Part shown: positions 37,149-48,714 of the stretch, one piece after another
Numbering within the stretch: position 1 is the first letter of the stretch
Layout of the letters: every line of letters starts with the position of its first letter
Assembly (NCBI RefSeq): GCF_000721495.1
Contig: NZ_JOHY01000034.1
Location: 1 to 64,000, forward strand
DNA: 64,000 nt
Source: Streptomyces sp. NRRL F-5123
GTDB lineage: Bacteria > Actinomycetota > Actinomycetes > Streptomycetales > Streptomycetaceae
Reading direction: 5' to 3'
The notes under the pieces: model-generated
What the model saw: the letters and a program-made list of their open reading frames with translations, nothing else
Databases searched by the model: none
What the model was told of the DNA's origin: nothing
Position numbers and translations under genes: made by a program

Positions 37149-37344
37149 GCCCCTATCGTCCCCCATGCCCCGGCGCGTCCGGACCGCCGGGTCGGCCGCC
37201 GGGCGGACACTGCGCGGAGGGCGTCCGGGCGGCCACGGCACGTACCCGCTCATGTGACGGGTGCCCTGCTCAGATTCGCGGGCAGCAGGTAGGTTGGCGG
37301 CACCCTCAACCACCGGCCGTCCTCGTACAGAAAGGTGCGCTGCG

Positions 37345-38385
37345 ATGACCGAGCACAACGGACAGAATCTGCCCCCCGCCTTGGAAGTGGCTCCCGAGGC
37401 ACCCGACCGCAATCTCGCCCTGGAGCTGGTCCGGGTCACCGAGGCCGCCGCGATGGCCGCCGGGCGGTGGGTCGGGCGCGGCGACAAGAACGGCGCGGAC
37501 GGCGCTGCCGTCAGAGCGATGCGGACCCTGGTGCACACCGTGTCGATGAACGGCGTGGTCGTGATCGGCGAAGGCGAGAAGGACGAGGCGCCGATGCTCT
37601 ACAACGGCGAGCGGGTCGGCGACGGCACCGGTGCGGAGTGCGACGTCGCCGTGGACCCGGTCGACGGCACGACGCTGACCGCCAAGGGCATGCCCAACGC
37701 GGTGTCGGTGCTGGCGGTCGCCGAGCGCGGCGCCATGTTCGACCCTTCGGCGGTCTTCTACATGGACAAGCTGGTGGTCGGCCCGGAGGCGGCCGAGTTC
37801 GTCGACATCACCGCGCCGCCGTCGGTGAACATCCGCCGGGTGGCGAAGGCCAAGGGCAGCGCGGTGGAGAACGTCACGGTGGTGGTACTGGACCGGCCGC
37901 GGCACGAAGGCATCGTCAAGGAGATCCGCGAGACCGGCGCCCGTATCAAGTTCATCGCCGACGGCGACGTGGCCGGCGCGATCATGGCCGTACGCGAAGG
38001 GACCGGCGTCGACATACTGCTGGGCATCGGCGGCACGCCCGAGGGCATCATCGCGGCCTGCGCGGTGACGTGTCTGGGCGGCACGATCCAGGGCAGGCTG
38101 TGGCCCAAGGACGAGGAGGAGCGGCGCCGGGCACTGGACGCCGGGCATGACCTGGACCGGGTGCTCACGACGAGAGACCTGGTCAGCGGCGAGAACGTCT
38201 TCTTCGTGGCGACCGGCGTGACGGACGGCGAGCTGCTCAACGGGGTGCGCTACCGGCGCGAGACCGCGACGACGTCCTCACTGGTGATGCGCTCGAAGTC
38301 CGGCACGATCCGGCAGATCGACTCCGTGCACCAGCTGTCCAAGCTGCGCGCGTACAGCACGATCGACTTCGACCGGGCGCGCTGA
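37345..38385 (+). CDS. glpX: Class II fructose-1,6-bisphosphatase
   Basis: This 346-aa gluconeogenic enzyme removes the 1-phosphate of fructose-1,6-bisphosphate. GlpX motifs are visible: [27 protein letters not shown] (metal site) and [12 protein letters not shown]. Length and start fit the family. GAAAGG lies 10 nt before the ATG, and a TAGGTT box at 37290-37295 may be the -10. Confidence 0.96.
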   Translation: MTEHNGQNLPPALEVAPEAPDRNLALELVRVTEAAAMAAGRWVGRGDKNGADGAAVRAMRTLVHTVSMNGVVVIGEGEKDEAPMLYNGERVGDGTGAECDVAVDPVDGTTLTAKGMPNAVSVLAVAERGAMFDPSAVFYMDKLVVGPEAAEFVDITAPPSVNIRRVAKAKGSAVENVTVVVLDRPRHEGIVKEIRETGARIKFIADGDVAGAIMAVREGTGVDILLGIGGTPEGIIAACAVTCLGGTIQGRLWPKDEEERRRALDAGHDLDRVLTTRDLVSGENVFFVATGVTDGELLNGVRYRRETATTSSLVMRSKSGTIRQIDSVHQLSKLRAYSTIDFDRAR

Positions 38386-38520
38386 CCGGATCCCGGCCGC
38401 CCCTGCCGGGTGACCGGACGCTTCCGTACGCCCCCCGCGTACGCCCGCCGCACGCACCTCCTGCCCGGACCCGGCCGCCTCGACCCCGCGGCCTTCCGGG
38501 CAGGACGTGCGCCGCGGCGT

Positions 38521-38874
38521 TCAGCCCGCCACGGCTATCTGCTGGGCCGGGCGCTGCAGTTCGACCTCACGGCGGCGTCTGCGGGCGAGGACGACCCGGC
38601 GCTCGGCGGCGGTCATGCCGCCCCACACTCCGTACGGCTCGGGCTGGACGAGCGCGTGCTCGCGGCACTCCAGCATGACCGGGCAGCGGGCGCAGACCCG
38701 TTTCGCGGCCTCTTCCCTGGCCAGCCGCGCGGCGGTCGGCTCCTTGGAGGGCGCGAAGAACAGGCCGGCCTCGTCACTGCGGCACGCCGCGTCGGAGTGC
38801 CAGGGCCCGCCCAGGTCACGCGGGTGACCTGGTGGAGTGGTCGGTTCCGTGACGGGCTCGATCGGTTGAAGCAC
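38521..38874 (-). CDS. WhiB-family [4Fe-4S] transcription factor
   Basis: This 117-aa protein has the four-cysteine cluster site (ACRSDEAG, then VCARCPVMLEC), the GVWGGMTAAERR turn and a basic tail (RRRRREVEL) that binds DNA. WhiB-like proteins act with the principal sigma factor and sense redox or NO. The GTG start has AGGAG 6 nt upstream. From its place beside glpX it may correspond to S. coelicolor wblI, but that rests on remembered synteny. Confidence 0.93.
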   Translation of the reverse strand: MLQPIEPVTEPTTPPGHPRDLGGPWHSDAACRSDEAGLFFAPSKEPTAARLAREEAAKRVCARCPVMLECREHALVQPEPYGVWGGMTAAERRVVLARRRRREVELQRPAQQIAVAG

Positions 38875-39139
38875 GGGATACTCCTGACGACGGCTCGTGG
38901 TCTGCCACGCCTGCCGCCCGCCGACTGCTCCCCGTGCGCGGCGTACGACAGCGGCAGCGCAGCTGCGTGTCCCGTTCCCCTACCCGCTGTACGCGACTTC
39001 ATGCGCACCGTGTTCACCCATGAGCGCGCCAAGGCACCCCCGCTGACCTGGAGTTGGCGTGAACACGCAGCAGCTGTGGCGTACATACGCACCATCCGCC
39101 CCGGGTGCCGCGGTCGCGGTGCGGGGCGGCCCGGCCGCC

Positions 39140-39895
39140 TCAGTCGCCGAGCTGTTTCCTCGTCCAGTCCTTGACCTTCTTGCCGCGCTTGGCCTTCGCC
39201 TCGACGCCGCCCCAGAAGGCCACGCCGTCCACCCGTACGACGGGCGCGCCGGGGTCGGGGGACTCGTACGCCTTGATGTCGGAACCGCCCATGATGCCGA
39301 TCACGCCGCCGCCGCGCAGCGTCACGTTCTCCGGCAGCTTGATGGTGACGCCGCCCATCACGGCGGTGCAGTGGATGACGAGTTCGGGCGAGGTGAAGGT
39401 CGCCTCGGACAGGTCGATGTCGACGCCGCCCAGGATCGCCACCGCGGTGATCTTGTGCCCGACGCGCCAGCGGCCCTTGCGCTCCGCGCCACCGAGGATG
39501 CCGACCAGGTTCGGGTTCTCGCCGCCGCCGTCGGCGTAGCCGCGCGGGGCGGCCGCCGGGGCCGCGGCGGGGTGGGCGGCCACGCCCGCGGGCAGGTCGG
39601 CGACGAGGGGCTCCAGCTCGCCCATGGTCTTGGCGGCGTAGACGTGGTCCAGCCGCTCGGAGTGCTCAGCCGAGTCGAGCCGGCCCTCGGCGAGCGCCTC
39701 GCGCAGGATGTCGGCGACGCGGTCCCGGTCGGCGTCGGACGCCCGCAGGCCCGCGGCGCCGGGGGCCGCGGTGGCGGCCGGGGCGGCGGGGGCCGCCGGA
39801 ACCGCGGGGGCGGCCGGTGCCGCGGCGGGGGCCACGGCGGACTCGGCGGCGTCCGCCGGCTGCTGTCCGGGCTTCTGGAGCTGGGATTCGTCCAC
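39140..39895 (-). CDS. DUF1707 protein with LiaF-like C-terminal domain
   Basis: This 251-aa protein has an Ala/Pro-rich linker and a DUF1707 domain (about 50-105: LRASDADRDRVADILREALA, RLDHVYAAKTMGELEPLVAD). A right-handed beta domain follows (VAILGGVDIDLSEATF, GGVTIKLPENVTLRGGGVIG) like the cell-wall-active antibiotic response LiaF C-terminus. No TM segment is present. GTG 39895 is favoured over a start 15 bp upstream because TACCGT-N6-GTG gives a leaderless promoter. Confidence 0.87.
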   Translation of the reverse strand: MDESQLQKPGQQPADAAESAVAPAAAPAAPAVPAAPAAPAATAAPGAAGLRASDADRDRVADILREALAEGRLDSAEHSERLDHVYAAKTMGELEPLVADLPAGVAAHPAAAPAAAPRGYADGGGENPNLVGILGGAERKGRWRVGHKITAVAILGGVDIDLSEATFTSPELVIHCTAVMGGVTIKLPENVTLRGGGVIGIMGGSDIKAYESPDPGAPVVRVDGVAFWGGVEAKAKRGKKVKDWTRKQLGD

Positions 39896-39901
39896 GCGCT
39901 C

Positions 39902-39907
39902 ACGGTA
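39902..39907 (-). promoter_or_regulatory. -10 box of a leaderless promoter (DUF1707 gene)
   Basis: Minus-strand TACCGT, 6 nt (GAGCGC), then GTG 39895. Confidence 0.55.
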
Positions 39908-40096
39908 CAAGGACGCGATAGATCGCGACCACCCCGGGAACAGCCGGAGCCACCCCCCATCCGCCCCCTAGGGGACGGGGCCCGCGGGGGCCCGTACACC
40001 TCGGGGTGAGCCGGACCTCACAGGCGGGGGGCGGCGGGGACGCTCGTATGCTGGAGGGGCTTCAGCGACGACGCAGCCGAGTGAGGAATGCCCGAT

Positions 40097-41728
<1,632 letters not shown>

Positions 41729-41752
<24 letters not shown>

Positions 41753-41815
41753 TCGCCTGACGGCAGTCGACAACGCCGCCAAGGGCAGCGACTTCTGCAT
41801 CCCGGTGCGTCAGGG
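41729..41815 (+). repeat. Duplicated 3' end of the class I fumarase gene
   Basis: ATCCCGGTGCGTCAGGG at 41729-41745 recurs at 41799-41815, each encoding IPVRQGA followed by a stop. The DNA before the second copy (VDNAAKGSDFC) also resembles the fumarase tail (VDDKGNDFF), so the 3' end was duplicated and then trimmed. Confidence 0.7.
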
Positions 41816-41858
41816 AGCCTGAGCCCGGGTGCCGTTCGGCCGTCGCCGCGTGATCCCT

Positions 41859-41875
41859 GCCCCGCGAAACGGGGC
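41859..41875 (+). terminator. Terminator hairpin after the class I fumarase
   Basis: GCCCCG-CGAAA-CGGGGC, 6-bp stem with a CGAAA loop. Confidence 0.55.
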
Positions 41876-41960
41876 GTAAGGGGTAGCGGTGGCGGCCGAG
41901 TTGCGTTCGGGGGAGGCTGGCAGGTATCCACAGCTCAGGACGCTGGGAGGATGACGTGCC

Positions 41961-42854
41961 ATGGCCGGTGTGATGAACGCGTGGAGGCGGTCCGCGGCCG
42001 GGCGGTTGACGAAGCAGGCGATGCACATCGAGCTGATGCACCGTTCGATGGCTTTCGCCGCACTGGGCTTCGTGACGCTCATGCCGCTGCTGGTGGTGGT
42101 CGCCGCCGCGACGCCGTGGGAGAACCGCCCGGGCTTCGCGCAGTGGGTCGTGGACGGCATGGGGCTCAACCCGGACGGCTCGCACCGGCTGCGCACCCTC
42201 TTCGCCGCGCCGAACACGGTGCTGAGCGCGACCAGCGCGTGGAGCCTGGCCTCGCTCGCGTACTTCGGGCTGTCCTTCGTGGCCAGCGTGGAGACCGGTT
42301 ACCGGAAGATCTGGGACCAGCCGTCCGGGCCCTGGCACCGCGACTACCGGCGCACGGTGTGGCTGGTCGTGCTGACCGCCTACCTCTTCGGCGAGTCGCA
42401 GAGCGCCGCGGCGATGGGCAGCAACCTCGCCGAGCGCGGCGCCCGGATCGCCGCGACCTTCGTCCTCGGGGTCGTCTTCTTCGCCTGGGGCCAGAGCTTC
42501 CTGCTCTACGGCGCGGTGCGGGTGCGCACCGCGCTGCCCGGGGCGGTCTTCACGATGCTGGGGCTGGCCGGCCTGCGGATCTTCTCGCACCTCTTCTTCG
42601 CACAGCTGATGGTCAGCAACGGCGACGCGTACGGCCCGGTCGGCACCGTCCTGACGGTCGTGACGTGGCTGGTCGGCGTGGGCTTCGTGGTCTTCGGCGG
42701 CGCACTGCTGGGCCGCCACCTGCGGGACGTGCGGATCCTGCGGCGCGGCGCCGAGATCCCCCGGCCGCGGCAGGAGGGCTGGCTGGAGGAGCCCGAGGAG
42801 GCCGCGCCCGGCGTCCGCTGGCGCTCCGACGGCGCGGGCGGCGCGATCGACTGA
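41961..42854 (+). CDS. YihY/BrkB-family integral membrane protein
   Basis: This 297-aa protein has about six TM helices (first SMAFAALGFVTLMPLLVVVA, last VGFVVFGGALLG) in the YhjD/YihY (BrkB, formerly RNase BN) arrangement, with a hydrophilic C-terminus. The biological role of the family is unclear. GGGAGG lies upstream of ATG 41961. It stands between two fumarase genes but has no evident link to them. Confidence 0.82.
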   Translation: MAGVMNAWRRSAAGRLTKQAMHIELMHRSMAFAALGFVTLMPLLVVVAAATPWENRPGFAQWVVDGMGLNPDGSHRLRTLFAAPNTVLSATSAWSLASLAYFGLSFVASVETGYRKIWDQPSGPWHRDYRRTVWLVVLTAYLFGESQSAAAMGSNLAERGARIAATFVLGVVFFAWGQSFLLYGAVRVRTALPGAVFTMLGLAGLRIFSHLFFAQLMVSNGDAYGPVGTVLTVVTWLVGVGFVVFGGALLGRHLRDVRILRRGAEIPRPRQEGWLEEPEEAAPGVRWRSDGAGGAID

Positions 42855-43007
42855 GCCCCGGCGCCGGGTGACGCCCCCGGCGCGCCCGGCGCCCCGCGCC
42901 ACCGGCGTACGTCCCCCGGCGCGCCCCGGCGCCGTACGCATCGGCCGCCCGGTGCGCACTGCGGGCACAGCGGGAACAAAGGCCCGGAGCGGGGCACTGT
43001 AGTAACC

Positions 43008-44435
43008 ATGGACGTACACGGGACGGACGGCTCGCAGGGCGCGCAGGGCGCGGAGGGCTACCGCGTCGAGCACGACTCGATGGGCGAGGTGCGGGTGCCC
43101 GCGGCCGCGAAGTGGCGGGCCCAGACGCAGCGGGCGGTGGAGAACTTCCCGGTCTCCGGCCGTCCCCTGGAGCGCGCGCACATCGCGGCGCTGGCCCGCA
43201 TCAAGGCCGCCGCGGCGCAGGCCAACGCGGCGCTCGGGGTGCTGGACGAGGACATGGCCGAGGCCATCGCGGCGGCGGCCGGCGAGGTCGCCGAAGGCCG
43301 CTGGGACGCGCACTTCCCGGTGGACGTCTTCCAGACCGGCTCGGGCACCTCGTCGAACATGAACGCCAACGAGGTCATCGCGACGCTCGCGACCGAGCGG
43401 CTGGGCCGCCCGGTGCACCCCAACGACCACGTCAACGCCAGCCAGTCGTCCAACGACGTCTTCCCGTCCTCGCTGCACATCGCCGCGACCGCCGCCGTGA
43501 CCGGCGACCTCGTCCCCGCGCTCACCCGTCTGGCCGAGTCGCTGGAGCGCAAGGCCGCGGAGTTCGCGGACGTGGTGAAGTCCGGCCGCACCCATCTGAT
43601 GGACGCCACACCCGTGACGCTGGGCCAGGAGTTCGGCGGTTACGCCGCCCAGGTGCGGTACGGGATCGAGCGGCTGGCGGCGTCGCTGCCGCGGCTGGCG
43701 GAACTGCCGCTCGGCGGCACCGCGGTCGGCACCGGCATCAACACCCCGCCCGGCTTCGCGGCCGCGGTGATCGCCGAGGTCGCGGAGGCCACCGGGCTGC
43801 CGCTGACCGAGGCGCGCGACCACTTCGAGGCGCAGGGCGCGCGGGACGGCGTCGTGGAGACCTCGGGCCAGCTGCGGACGATCGCGGTGGGCCTGACGAA
43901 GATCGCGAACGATCTGCGCTGGATGGCGTCCGGACCGCGCACGGGCCTGGCCGAGATCACGCTGCCCGACCTGCAGCCGGGCTCGTCGATCATGCCGGGC
44001 AAGGTCAACCCGGTGGTGCCGGAGGCGGTGCTGATGGTGGCGGCGCAGGTGATCGGCAACGACACGACGGTCACGGTCGCGGGCGCGGCGGGCAACTTCG
44101 AGCTGAACGTGATGCTGCCGGTCATCGCCCGCAACGTGCTGGAGTCGGTGCGGCTGCTGGCGAACGTCAGCCGGCTGCTGGCCGACCGCACGATCGACGG
44201 CATCACCGCGAACACCGCGCGGGCCCGCGAGTACGCCGAGTCGTCGCCCTCCGTCGTCACCCCGCTGAACAGGTACATCGGCTACGAGGAGGCGGCGAAG
44301 GTGGCCAAGCGGGCGCTCGCCGAGCGCATCACCGTCCGCCAGGCGGTGCTGGACGGCGGCTACGTCGAGCGCGGGCTGCTGACGGAGGAGCAGCTCGACA
44401 CCGCGCTGGACGTGTTGCGTATGACACGCCCGTAA
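43008..44435 (+). CDS. fumC: Class II fumarate hydratase
   Basis: This 475-aa Fe-independent fumarase has the lyase-1 signature [12 protein letters not shown], substrate motifs [24 protein letters not shown] and [11 protein letters not shown]. It catalyses the same step as the class I enzyme nearby but tolerates oxygen and iron limitation. The ~17-residue N-terminal extension before [14 protein letters not shown] is non-conserved. The leaderless-type DUF402 gene follows 23 bp downstream. Confidence 0.96.
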   Translation: MDVHGTDGSQGAQGAEGYRVEHDSMGEVRVPAAAKWRAQTQRAVENFPVSGRPLERAHIAALARIKAAAAQANAALGVLDEDMAEAIAAAAGEVAEGRWDAHFPVDVFQTGSGTSSNMNANEVIATLATERLGRPVHPNDHVNASQSSNDVFPSSLHIAATAAVTGDLVPALTRLAESLERKAAEFADVVKSGRTHLMDATPVTLGQEFGGYAAQVRYGIERLAASLPRLAELPLGGTAVGTGINTPPGFAAAVIAEVAEATGLPLTEARDHFEAQGARDGVVETSGQLRTIAVGLTKIANDLRWMASGPRTGLAEITLPDLQPGSSIMPGKVNPVVPEAVLMVAAQVIGNDTTVTVAGAAGNFELNVMLPVIARNVLESVRLLANVSRLLADRTIDGITANTARAREYAESSPSVVTPLNRYIGYEEAAKVAKRALAERITVRQAVLDGGYVERGLLTEEQLDTALDVLRMTRP

Positions 44436-44446
44436 CGCGTGATCCG

Positions 44447-44452
44447 TAAGAT
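44447..44452 (+). promoter_or_regulatory. -10 box of a leaderless promoter (DUF402 gene)
   Basis: TAAGAT, 6 nt, then ATG 44459. Confidence 0.6.
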
Positions 44453-44458
44453 CTGTTC

Positions 44459-45337
44459 ATGACAGCCCGAACCGAGAGCGGGGCGGCGGCCCCGGCAGGA
44501 GACCCGAACGGCGGCCGCTGGGCGCCCGGCGACCAGGTGCTCTGGCGCTACCGGGGCAACGGCGCGGACGACGGCTTCCACATCGCGCGCCCGGTCACGG
44601 TGGTGCGCGACGACCCGGACGTGCTCGCGGTGTGGATGGCGCCCGGCACCCCGGTGGTGCGCCCGGTGCTCACCGACGGCACGCCCGTGCACCGCGAGCC
44701 GCTCGCGACCCGCTACGTCAAGCCGCGCACCACCCGGGTGGAGAAGTGGTGGGGCAGCGGTGTGCTGAAACTCGCCCGTCCGGGTGAGCCGTGGTCGGTG
44801 TGGCTGTTCTGGGACGAGAGCTGGCGCTTCCGCAACTGGTACGTGAACCTCGAACAGCCGCTGCGCCGCTGGTCGGGCGGGGTGGACTCGGTCGACCACT
44901 TCCTCGACATCGCGGTGCGCCAGGACCGCGCCTGGCGCTGGCTGGACGAGGACGAGTTCGCGCAGGCGCAGACGGACGGGCTCATGCCGCCCGCGCTGGC
45001 GGCGCAGGTCCGGCGGGACGGGCGGCGCGCGGTCGAGGCGATCCGGGCGTGGGGCCCGCCCTTCCGCGACCCCTGGCCCGACTGGCGGCCCGACCCGTCC
45101 TGGCCCGTCCCGGCGCTGCCCGCCAACTGGGCCCACGAGCCGGACGAGGGCGCCGCGCGGGACGGCGGGAGGGGCGGCCCCGCGCGGGACGGCGGGGCCG
45201 AGGGCGCGTCCGGTACGCCCGCTCCGTCCGGTACGCCGGACGCGCCCGGCGGCCCGGGTGCGGCGGGCGGAACCGGCGGGCCCGGCGTTCCCGCCGGTCG
45301 GGGGCTTCCCGTCCGGCGGGCGAGACGATCGGTGTGA
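44459..45337 (+). CDS. DUF402 (FomD-like) protein
   Basis: This 292-aa protein has a DUF402 barrel (about 20-200) with PWSVWLFWDESWRFRNWYVN and SVDHFLDIAVRQDRAWRWLD. The acidic pair (D-x-D-E) resembles the metal site of FomD-type nucleotide hydrolases. The last ~75 residues are Gly/Ala/Pro-rich and disordered. The substrate is unknown. Expression is probably leaderless. Confidence 0.88.
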   Translation: MTARTESGAAAPAGDPNGGRWAPGDQVLWRYRGNGADDGFHIARPVTVVRDDPDVLAVWMAPGTPVVRPVLTDGTPVHREPLATRYVKPRTTRVEKWWGSGVLKLARPGEPWSVWLFWDESWRFRNWYVNLEQPLRRWSGGVDSVDHFLDIAVRQDRAWRWLDEDEFAQAQTDGLMPPALAAQVRRDGRRAVEAIRAWGPPFRDPWPDWRPDPSWPVPALPANWAHEPDEGAARDGGRGGPARDGGAEGASGTPAPSGTPDAPGGPGAAGGTGGPGVPAGRGLPVRRARRSV

Positions 45338-45527
45338 ACCCCTTGTTGCGCCCCCGAGCGGCAACCGTAGGATCGTTCTCCGGAGCATCGCAGAAACGCC
45401 GATCTCAGCCTAGAGTTTGACGCCGCGTCACCAGTACGCCCGGTGGACGCCGGGCTCCGTATACGTTCCGGGGCCCGCCCCGGGCGGCCCGGCACCATCG
45501 GAAGAGCAGTCAGGGAGGCCCTGAGCA

Positions 45528-46379
45528 GTGGGAAGCGGCGGCGAGGAGCGCGCCGTGCCGAATGGGCACACGCGCAGCACGCACAGCACCCCGGCGGACC
45601 CTGCCGGCCCGGAAGCGGCCGGTTCCGAGGGCGCGCAGGGCACCGGAGGCGGCAGCGGCGGGCCTGACGGGCTCGACGCGCTCGACGGCTTCGGCGACGG
45701 TGACGGCGGGGGGCTGGACGGCGTACCGCCCGACGACCGGCCGTGGGGCCGCGCCGAGCAGGCCGGGGCCTTCGACGCGATCGGCGACCGCTACGACCAG
45801 GCCTTCCCGACCAAGCAGAGCCAGCTGACGGCCGGCGCATGGCTGGCCGGCACGCTGCCGCCCGGTTCCCGGGTGCTGGACCTGGGCTGCGGCACGGGCG
45901 TGCCGACCGCGCGCCAGCTCGTCGACGCGGGCCACCGCGTCACCGGGGTGGACCTGTCCACGGGGATGCTCGCGCTGGCCCGGGAGAACGTGCCGGAGGG
46001 CGAGTACCTCCAGGCCGACATCGCCCACCTGCCGCCCGGCCCGCCGCTGGAGCCCGGCGGCTTCGACGGCGTCGCCGCCTTCTTCTCGCTGCTGATGCTG
46101 CGCCGCTCGGAGATCCCGGAGACGCTGCGCGCGGTCCACGAGCTGCTCGCGCCCGAGGGCCTGCTGGCGCTGTCCATGGTCGAGGCGGACGTGGACGACG
46201 TGCCCATCCCCTTCCTCGGCCACACCGTCCGGGTGTCCGGCTACCTGCAGGACGACCTGCGGAAGGTCGTCACGGATGCGGGCTTCGAGGTGATCAAGGA
46301 GGATGCGTACGCGTACGCGCCGGCCAGCACGGACGTACCGCCCGAGCGGCAGATCTACCTCTGCTGCCGGCGGGCCTGA
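45528..46379 (+). CDS. Class I SAM-dependent methyltransferase
   Basis: This 283-aa protein has a ~75-residue disordered Gly/Asp-rich N-terminus. The methyltransferase fold then carries motif I VLDLGCGTGVPTARQL, acidic VTGVDLSTGMLALA and motif IV GFDGVAAFFSLLML. The substrate is unknown. GGGAGG lies upstream of GTG 45528; the true start could be further in, since the N-terminus is non-conserved. Confidence 0.88.
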   Translation: MGSGGEERAVPNGHTRSTHSTPADPAGPEAAGSEGAQGTGGGSGGPDGLDALDGFGDGDGGGLDGVPPDDRPWGRAEQAGAFDAIGDRYDQAFPTKQSQLTAGAWLAGTLPPGSRVLDLGCGTGVPTARQLVDAGHRVTGVDLSTGMLALARENVPEGEYLQADIAHLPPGPPLEPGGFDGVAAFFSLLMLRRSEIPETLRAVHELLAPEGLLALSMVEADVDDVPIPFLGHTVRVSGYLQDDLRKVVTDAGFEVIKEDAYAYAPASTDVPPERQIYLCCRRA

Positions 46380-46490
46380 AACCACGCCCGCGCCCCGGAC
46401 GTCCCACACACGCAGGCAGGAACGCCGTACCGATCACCCCCCAGCCCGCCGCGGCCCTCGCGTGGCGCCCAGACGGATGGAAACACTCGC

Positions 46491-48605
46491 GTGACCACGG
46501 ACCCGCCCCGCCCGCCCCGGCCCCCCGCCGCGCCTGCGCCGGACCCGCGCGGCGGCTACAGCCTGCCCGAGAAGCAGACTGACGAGGCGGCGGAGCCGCG
46601 CACCGAACCCCGTACCGGCTCCTGCGGCGACCCGGTGGCCGAGGCCCCCGCCCGCCCGCGCCCGGCGTCGCCGGAAGCGGCCCGGCACCGGGGCCCCGGG
46701 CTGCCCGGCAAGGGCCAGGAACCGGGCGGCCCCGGTGGTGAACCGCCCGCCGCGCCGCGAGCCGGCGAGGAGTCGCTGAACTCCTTCGTGAGCACCCCGC
46801 CGCGCGGCACCCCCGTCGAAGCAGCCGGCCACCCCGCGGACGAGGAGTCGGGCGCGATGCGCATCCCGATGCCCGCGCAGACCGGGCCCGAGGCCGACCG
46901 GCTGCGCTATGTCGGCGCCGCCACCCGGCGTATCGCCCGCGGTGTCGACCTCGACGAGATCCTGCTGGGCCTGTGCCGCTCGGCGGTGCCGGCCTTCGCC
47001 GACGCGATCCTGGTCTACCTGCGCGAGCCGCTGCCGGTCGGCGACGAGCGTCCCTCCGGGCCGCTGCGGCTGCGGCTGCGCCGCTCGGACGGCGGCCTCG
47101 AAGGCCCGGCCGAACCGGACGACGACCGGCCGGTCGGGGCCTCTCCGCTGCTGCCGTCGCTGGTGCCGGCGGCGGAGTCCTCCTACGGCGGCACCGGGGA
47201 CTCCATCGGCGTGCTGCTCGACGGGCCGCTCGCCGAGGTGCTGCGCGGGGTGCGGCCGGTCTTCGCCGACTCGCTGCGCGCCGCCGACGCGCTCGCCGAG
47301 CTGCTCGGCATCCCGCAGGACGACCCGTCCGCGCTGCCCACCGGCCGCCGCGCACTGCTCGCGCCGCTGCGCGGCCGCCGCCGGGTGATCGGCGCGGCGG
47401 TGCTGCTGCGGCGCGCCGAGCGCAGCCCGTTCGAGACCGACGACCTGCTGGTGGCCGCGCAGCTCGCCACGCACACCGCCCTCGGCGTCGACAAGGCCGT
47501 GCTCTACGGGCGCGAGGCGTACATCGCCGACGCGCTGCAGCGCGAGATGCTGCCGGACTCGCTGCCGCAGCCGACCGGGGTGCAGCTGGCCAGCCGCTAC
47601 CTGCCCGCGGCGGAGTCCGCCCGGGTCGGCGGCGACTGGTACGACGCGATCCCGCTGCCCGGCAGCCGGGTCGCGCTCGTCGTCGGCGACGTCATGGGCC
47701 ACTCCATGACCTCGGCGGCGATCATGGGCCAGCTGCGCACCACCGTGCAGACGCTGGCGGGCCTGGACCTCGCGCCGCAGGAGGTGCTCTACCACCTCGA
47801 CGAGCAGGCCCAGCGGCTCGGCCAGGACCGCATGGCCACCTGCGTCTACGCCGTCTACGACCCGATCGCGCACCGCCTGGTCGTCGCCAACGCGGGCCAC
47901 CCGCCGCCCGTGCTGCTGCACGCCGACGGGCTCGCGGAAGTGCTGCGCGTCCCGCCGGGTGCGCCCATCGGCGTCGGCGGGGTGCCCTTCGAGGCCGTCG
48001 AGCTGCCCGCACCCGCGGGCGCCACGCTGCTGCTCTACACCGACGGCCTGGTCGAGTCCCGCTCCCGGGACGTGTGGGGCGGGATCGAGCTGCTGCGCGA
48101 GCGGCTGCACGACGCCGCGTCCGTCGTCTCGCCGCCGCCGCTGGAGCCGCTGTGCGACGAGGTGCTGGAGATCCTCGGGCCCGGCGACCGGGACGACGAC
48201 ATCGCGCTGCTCGCCGCCCGTTTCGACGGGATCGCGCCGAGCGACGTCGCGTACTGGTTCCTGGAGCCGCAGCCGCAGACCCCCGGCCGGGCCCGCCGCC
48301 TGGTCCGCCAGGCGCTGCGCCGCTGGGACCTGGAGGACCAGCTGGAGGCGGCCGAGCTGCTGGTGAGCGAGATCGTCACCAACGCGGTGCGGTACGCCGA
48401 ACGGCCCATCACCCTGCGGCTGCTGCGCACCGACGTGCTGCGCTGCGAGGTCGGCGACGACGCCCCGCTCCTCCCCCGGATGCGCCACGCCGCCCCGGAG
48501 GAGGAGGGCGGCCGCGGCCTCTACCTCGTCAACCGCATGGCCCAGCGGTGGGGCGCGACCCGCCTGGGTGCGGGCAAGGTGGTGTGGTTCGAGCTGCCGT
48601 TGTAG
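46491..48605 (+). CDS. GAF - PP2C (SpoIIE-type) phosphatase - HATPase anti-sigma-like regulator
   Basis: This 704-aa cytosolic regulator has a disordered N-terminus (1-130) and a GAF sensor (about 135-350). The PP2C/SpoIIE phosphatase (about 355-575) has metal-site residues in VGGDWYDAI, VGDVMGHS and DRDDDIALLAARF. A GHKL ATPase domain (about 590-704) has an N box ELLVSEIVTNAVRYA and a GGRGLYLVNRM segment. Such proteins control partner-switching between anti-sigma factors and antagonists, typically in stress and development. It is followed by catalase, a plausible stress target. Confidence 0.92.
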   Translation: MTTDPPRPPRPPAAPAPDPRGGYSLPEKQTDEAAEPRTEPRTGSCGDPVAEAPARPRPASPEAARHRGPGLPGKGQEPGGPGGEPPAAPRAGEESLNSFVSTPPRGTPVEAAGHPADEESGAMRIPMPAQTGPEADRLRYVGAATRRIARGVDLDEILLGLCRSAVPAFADAILVYLREPLPVGDERPSGPLRLRLRRSDGGLEGPAEPDDDRPVGASPLLPSLVPAAESSYGGTGDSIGVLLDGPLAEVLRGVRPVFADSLRAADALAELLGIPQDDPSALPTGRRALLAPLRGRRRVIGAAVLLRRAERSPFETDDLLVAAQLATHTALGVDKAVLYGREAYIADALQREMLPDSLPQPTGVQLASRYLPAAESARVGGDWYDAIPLPGSRVALVVGDVMGHSMTSAAIMGQLRTTVQTLAGLDLAPQEVLYHLDEQAQRLGQDRMATCVYAVYDPIAHRLVVANAGHPPPVLLHADGLAEVLRVPPGAPIGVGGVPFEAVELPAPAGATLLLYTDGLVESRSRDVWGGIELLRERLHDAASVVSPPPLEPLCDEVLEILGPGDRDDDIALLAARFDGIAPSDVAYWFLEPQPQTPGRARRLVRQALRRWDLEDQLEAAELLVSEIVTNAVRYAERPITLRLLRTDVLRCEVGDDAPLLPRMRHAAPEEEGGRGLYLVNRMAQRWGATRLGAGKVVWFELPL

Positions 48606-48714
48606 GCCATGTCCGACAAACGGGTGGCCGCGCGGACGGGTGCGCTCGGAGTGCCGGGGCCGTGGGAGGGTGCGACGGTGAGGGCAACTCCACCCTCATC
48701 CGCGGCGAGGAAGT